NCBI RefSeq assembly: GCF_009026145.1
Contig: NZ_WBUE01000010.1
Location: 1-64,000, forward strand
DNA: 64,000 nt
Direction of reading: 5' to 3'
DNA from: Hyphomicrobium sp.
GTDB taxonomy: Bacteria > Pseudomonadota > Alphaproteobacteria > Rhizobiales > Hyphomicrobiaceae
Positions 63,970-64,000 of this stretch are shown piece by piece (position 1 is the stretch's first letter; each line of letters opens with the position of its first letter). A program made the translations under genes and the position numbers. The notes under the pieces were generated by a model. That model saw nothing but the letters and a program-made list of their open reading frames with translations, was not told where the DNA came from and searched no databases.

Positions 63970-64000
63970 GTGGCAATTGACGCCGAAGAACCGGACCGCA
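63970..64000 (+). CDS. petA: start of probable petA (Rieske iron-sulfur subunit), partial
   Basis: A GTG start with a GCGGAGG ribosome binding site begins codons for MAIDAEEPDR before the window ends. This short stretch resembles the N-terminus of Hyphomicrobiales Rieske subunits of cytochrome bc1, which follow this ABC exporter in related genomes. Only ten codons can be read, so the call rests mostly on context. Confidence 0.4.
   Translation, partial: MAIDAEEPDR

Overview
The window looks like a chromosomal segment of a GC-rich alphaproteobacterium, most likely order Hyphomicrobiales (a Hyphomicrobium-like lineage). This is inferred from gene content: class I lysyl-tRNA synthetase, groES-groEL under a CIRCE operator, a PodJ/Sel1-type polarity protein, DUF6460 and DUF6111 proteins, aerobic HemF, and an ABC exporter just before what looks like the start of petA. 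It is not proven, because no rRNA gene is present. Only one tRNA gene was found, tRNA-Gly(CCC).

Positions 1 to about 15,620 are the right end of an integrated mobile island. It holds two small unknown genes, a two-gene locus with the architecture of Mokosh type I phage defence (pseudokinase-SF1 helicase mkoA overlapping PLD nuclease mkoB), a secreted ClpP-like protein, a decayed gene with a stop and two frameshifts, an EVE-HNH modification-dependent nuclease, a YnfA membrane protein, two small-protein candidates, a serine recombinase fused to a RepB-like partition domain, an unknown 143-residue protein, and a tyrosine integrase at the edge. The integrase abuts the beheaded 3' part of a family 2 glycosyltransferase gene, so the element appears to have inserted inside that gene. 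The left end and the missing 5' part are not in the window.

Positions 15.6 to 34 kb are mostly chromosomal backbone: a LIG-POL DNA ligase D, a single-domain response regulator, tRNA-Gly, mscL, a two-subunit sodium:solute symporter, proline iminopeptidase, a YjbQ protein, a large Sel1/PodJ-like protein with a clear terminator, a TauE/SafE exporter with a TIGR02186 partner, the Lhr-PdeM repair pair, and pyrD with a DUF952 gene. At 34.3-36.1 kb a solitary GmrSD-like (DUF262-DUF1524) protein sits between pyrD and lysS, which is a second likely defence gene outside the island.

Positions 36 to 64 kb hold lysS, a TerB-like protein, a GAF-GGDEF-EAL signalling protein, a secreted SRPBCC protein, mepA, msrA, methylmalonyl-CoA mutase small subunit, a HerA/YjgR ATPase, cytochrome c, sodB, an H-NS-like protein, a DJ-1/PfpI protein, groESL, a YcbB-type L,D-transpeptidase, the nudL-DUF6111-cca operon, a lysozyme-like secreted protein, an outer-membrane beta-barrel, hemF, an ABC exporter and the first codons of a probable petA. 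Envelope upkeep (mscL, mepA, Ldt, Sel1/PodJ, Omp), DNA repair (ligD, lhr, pdeM) and oxidative or protein stress (msrA, sodB, groESL, DJ-1) dominate the backbone. Convergent genes are packed very tightly, with several 3' ends overlapping by 4 to 30 bases.
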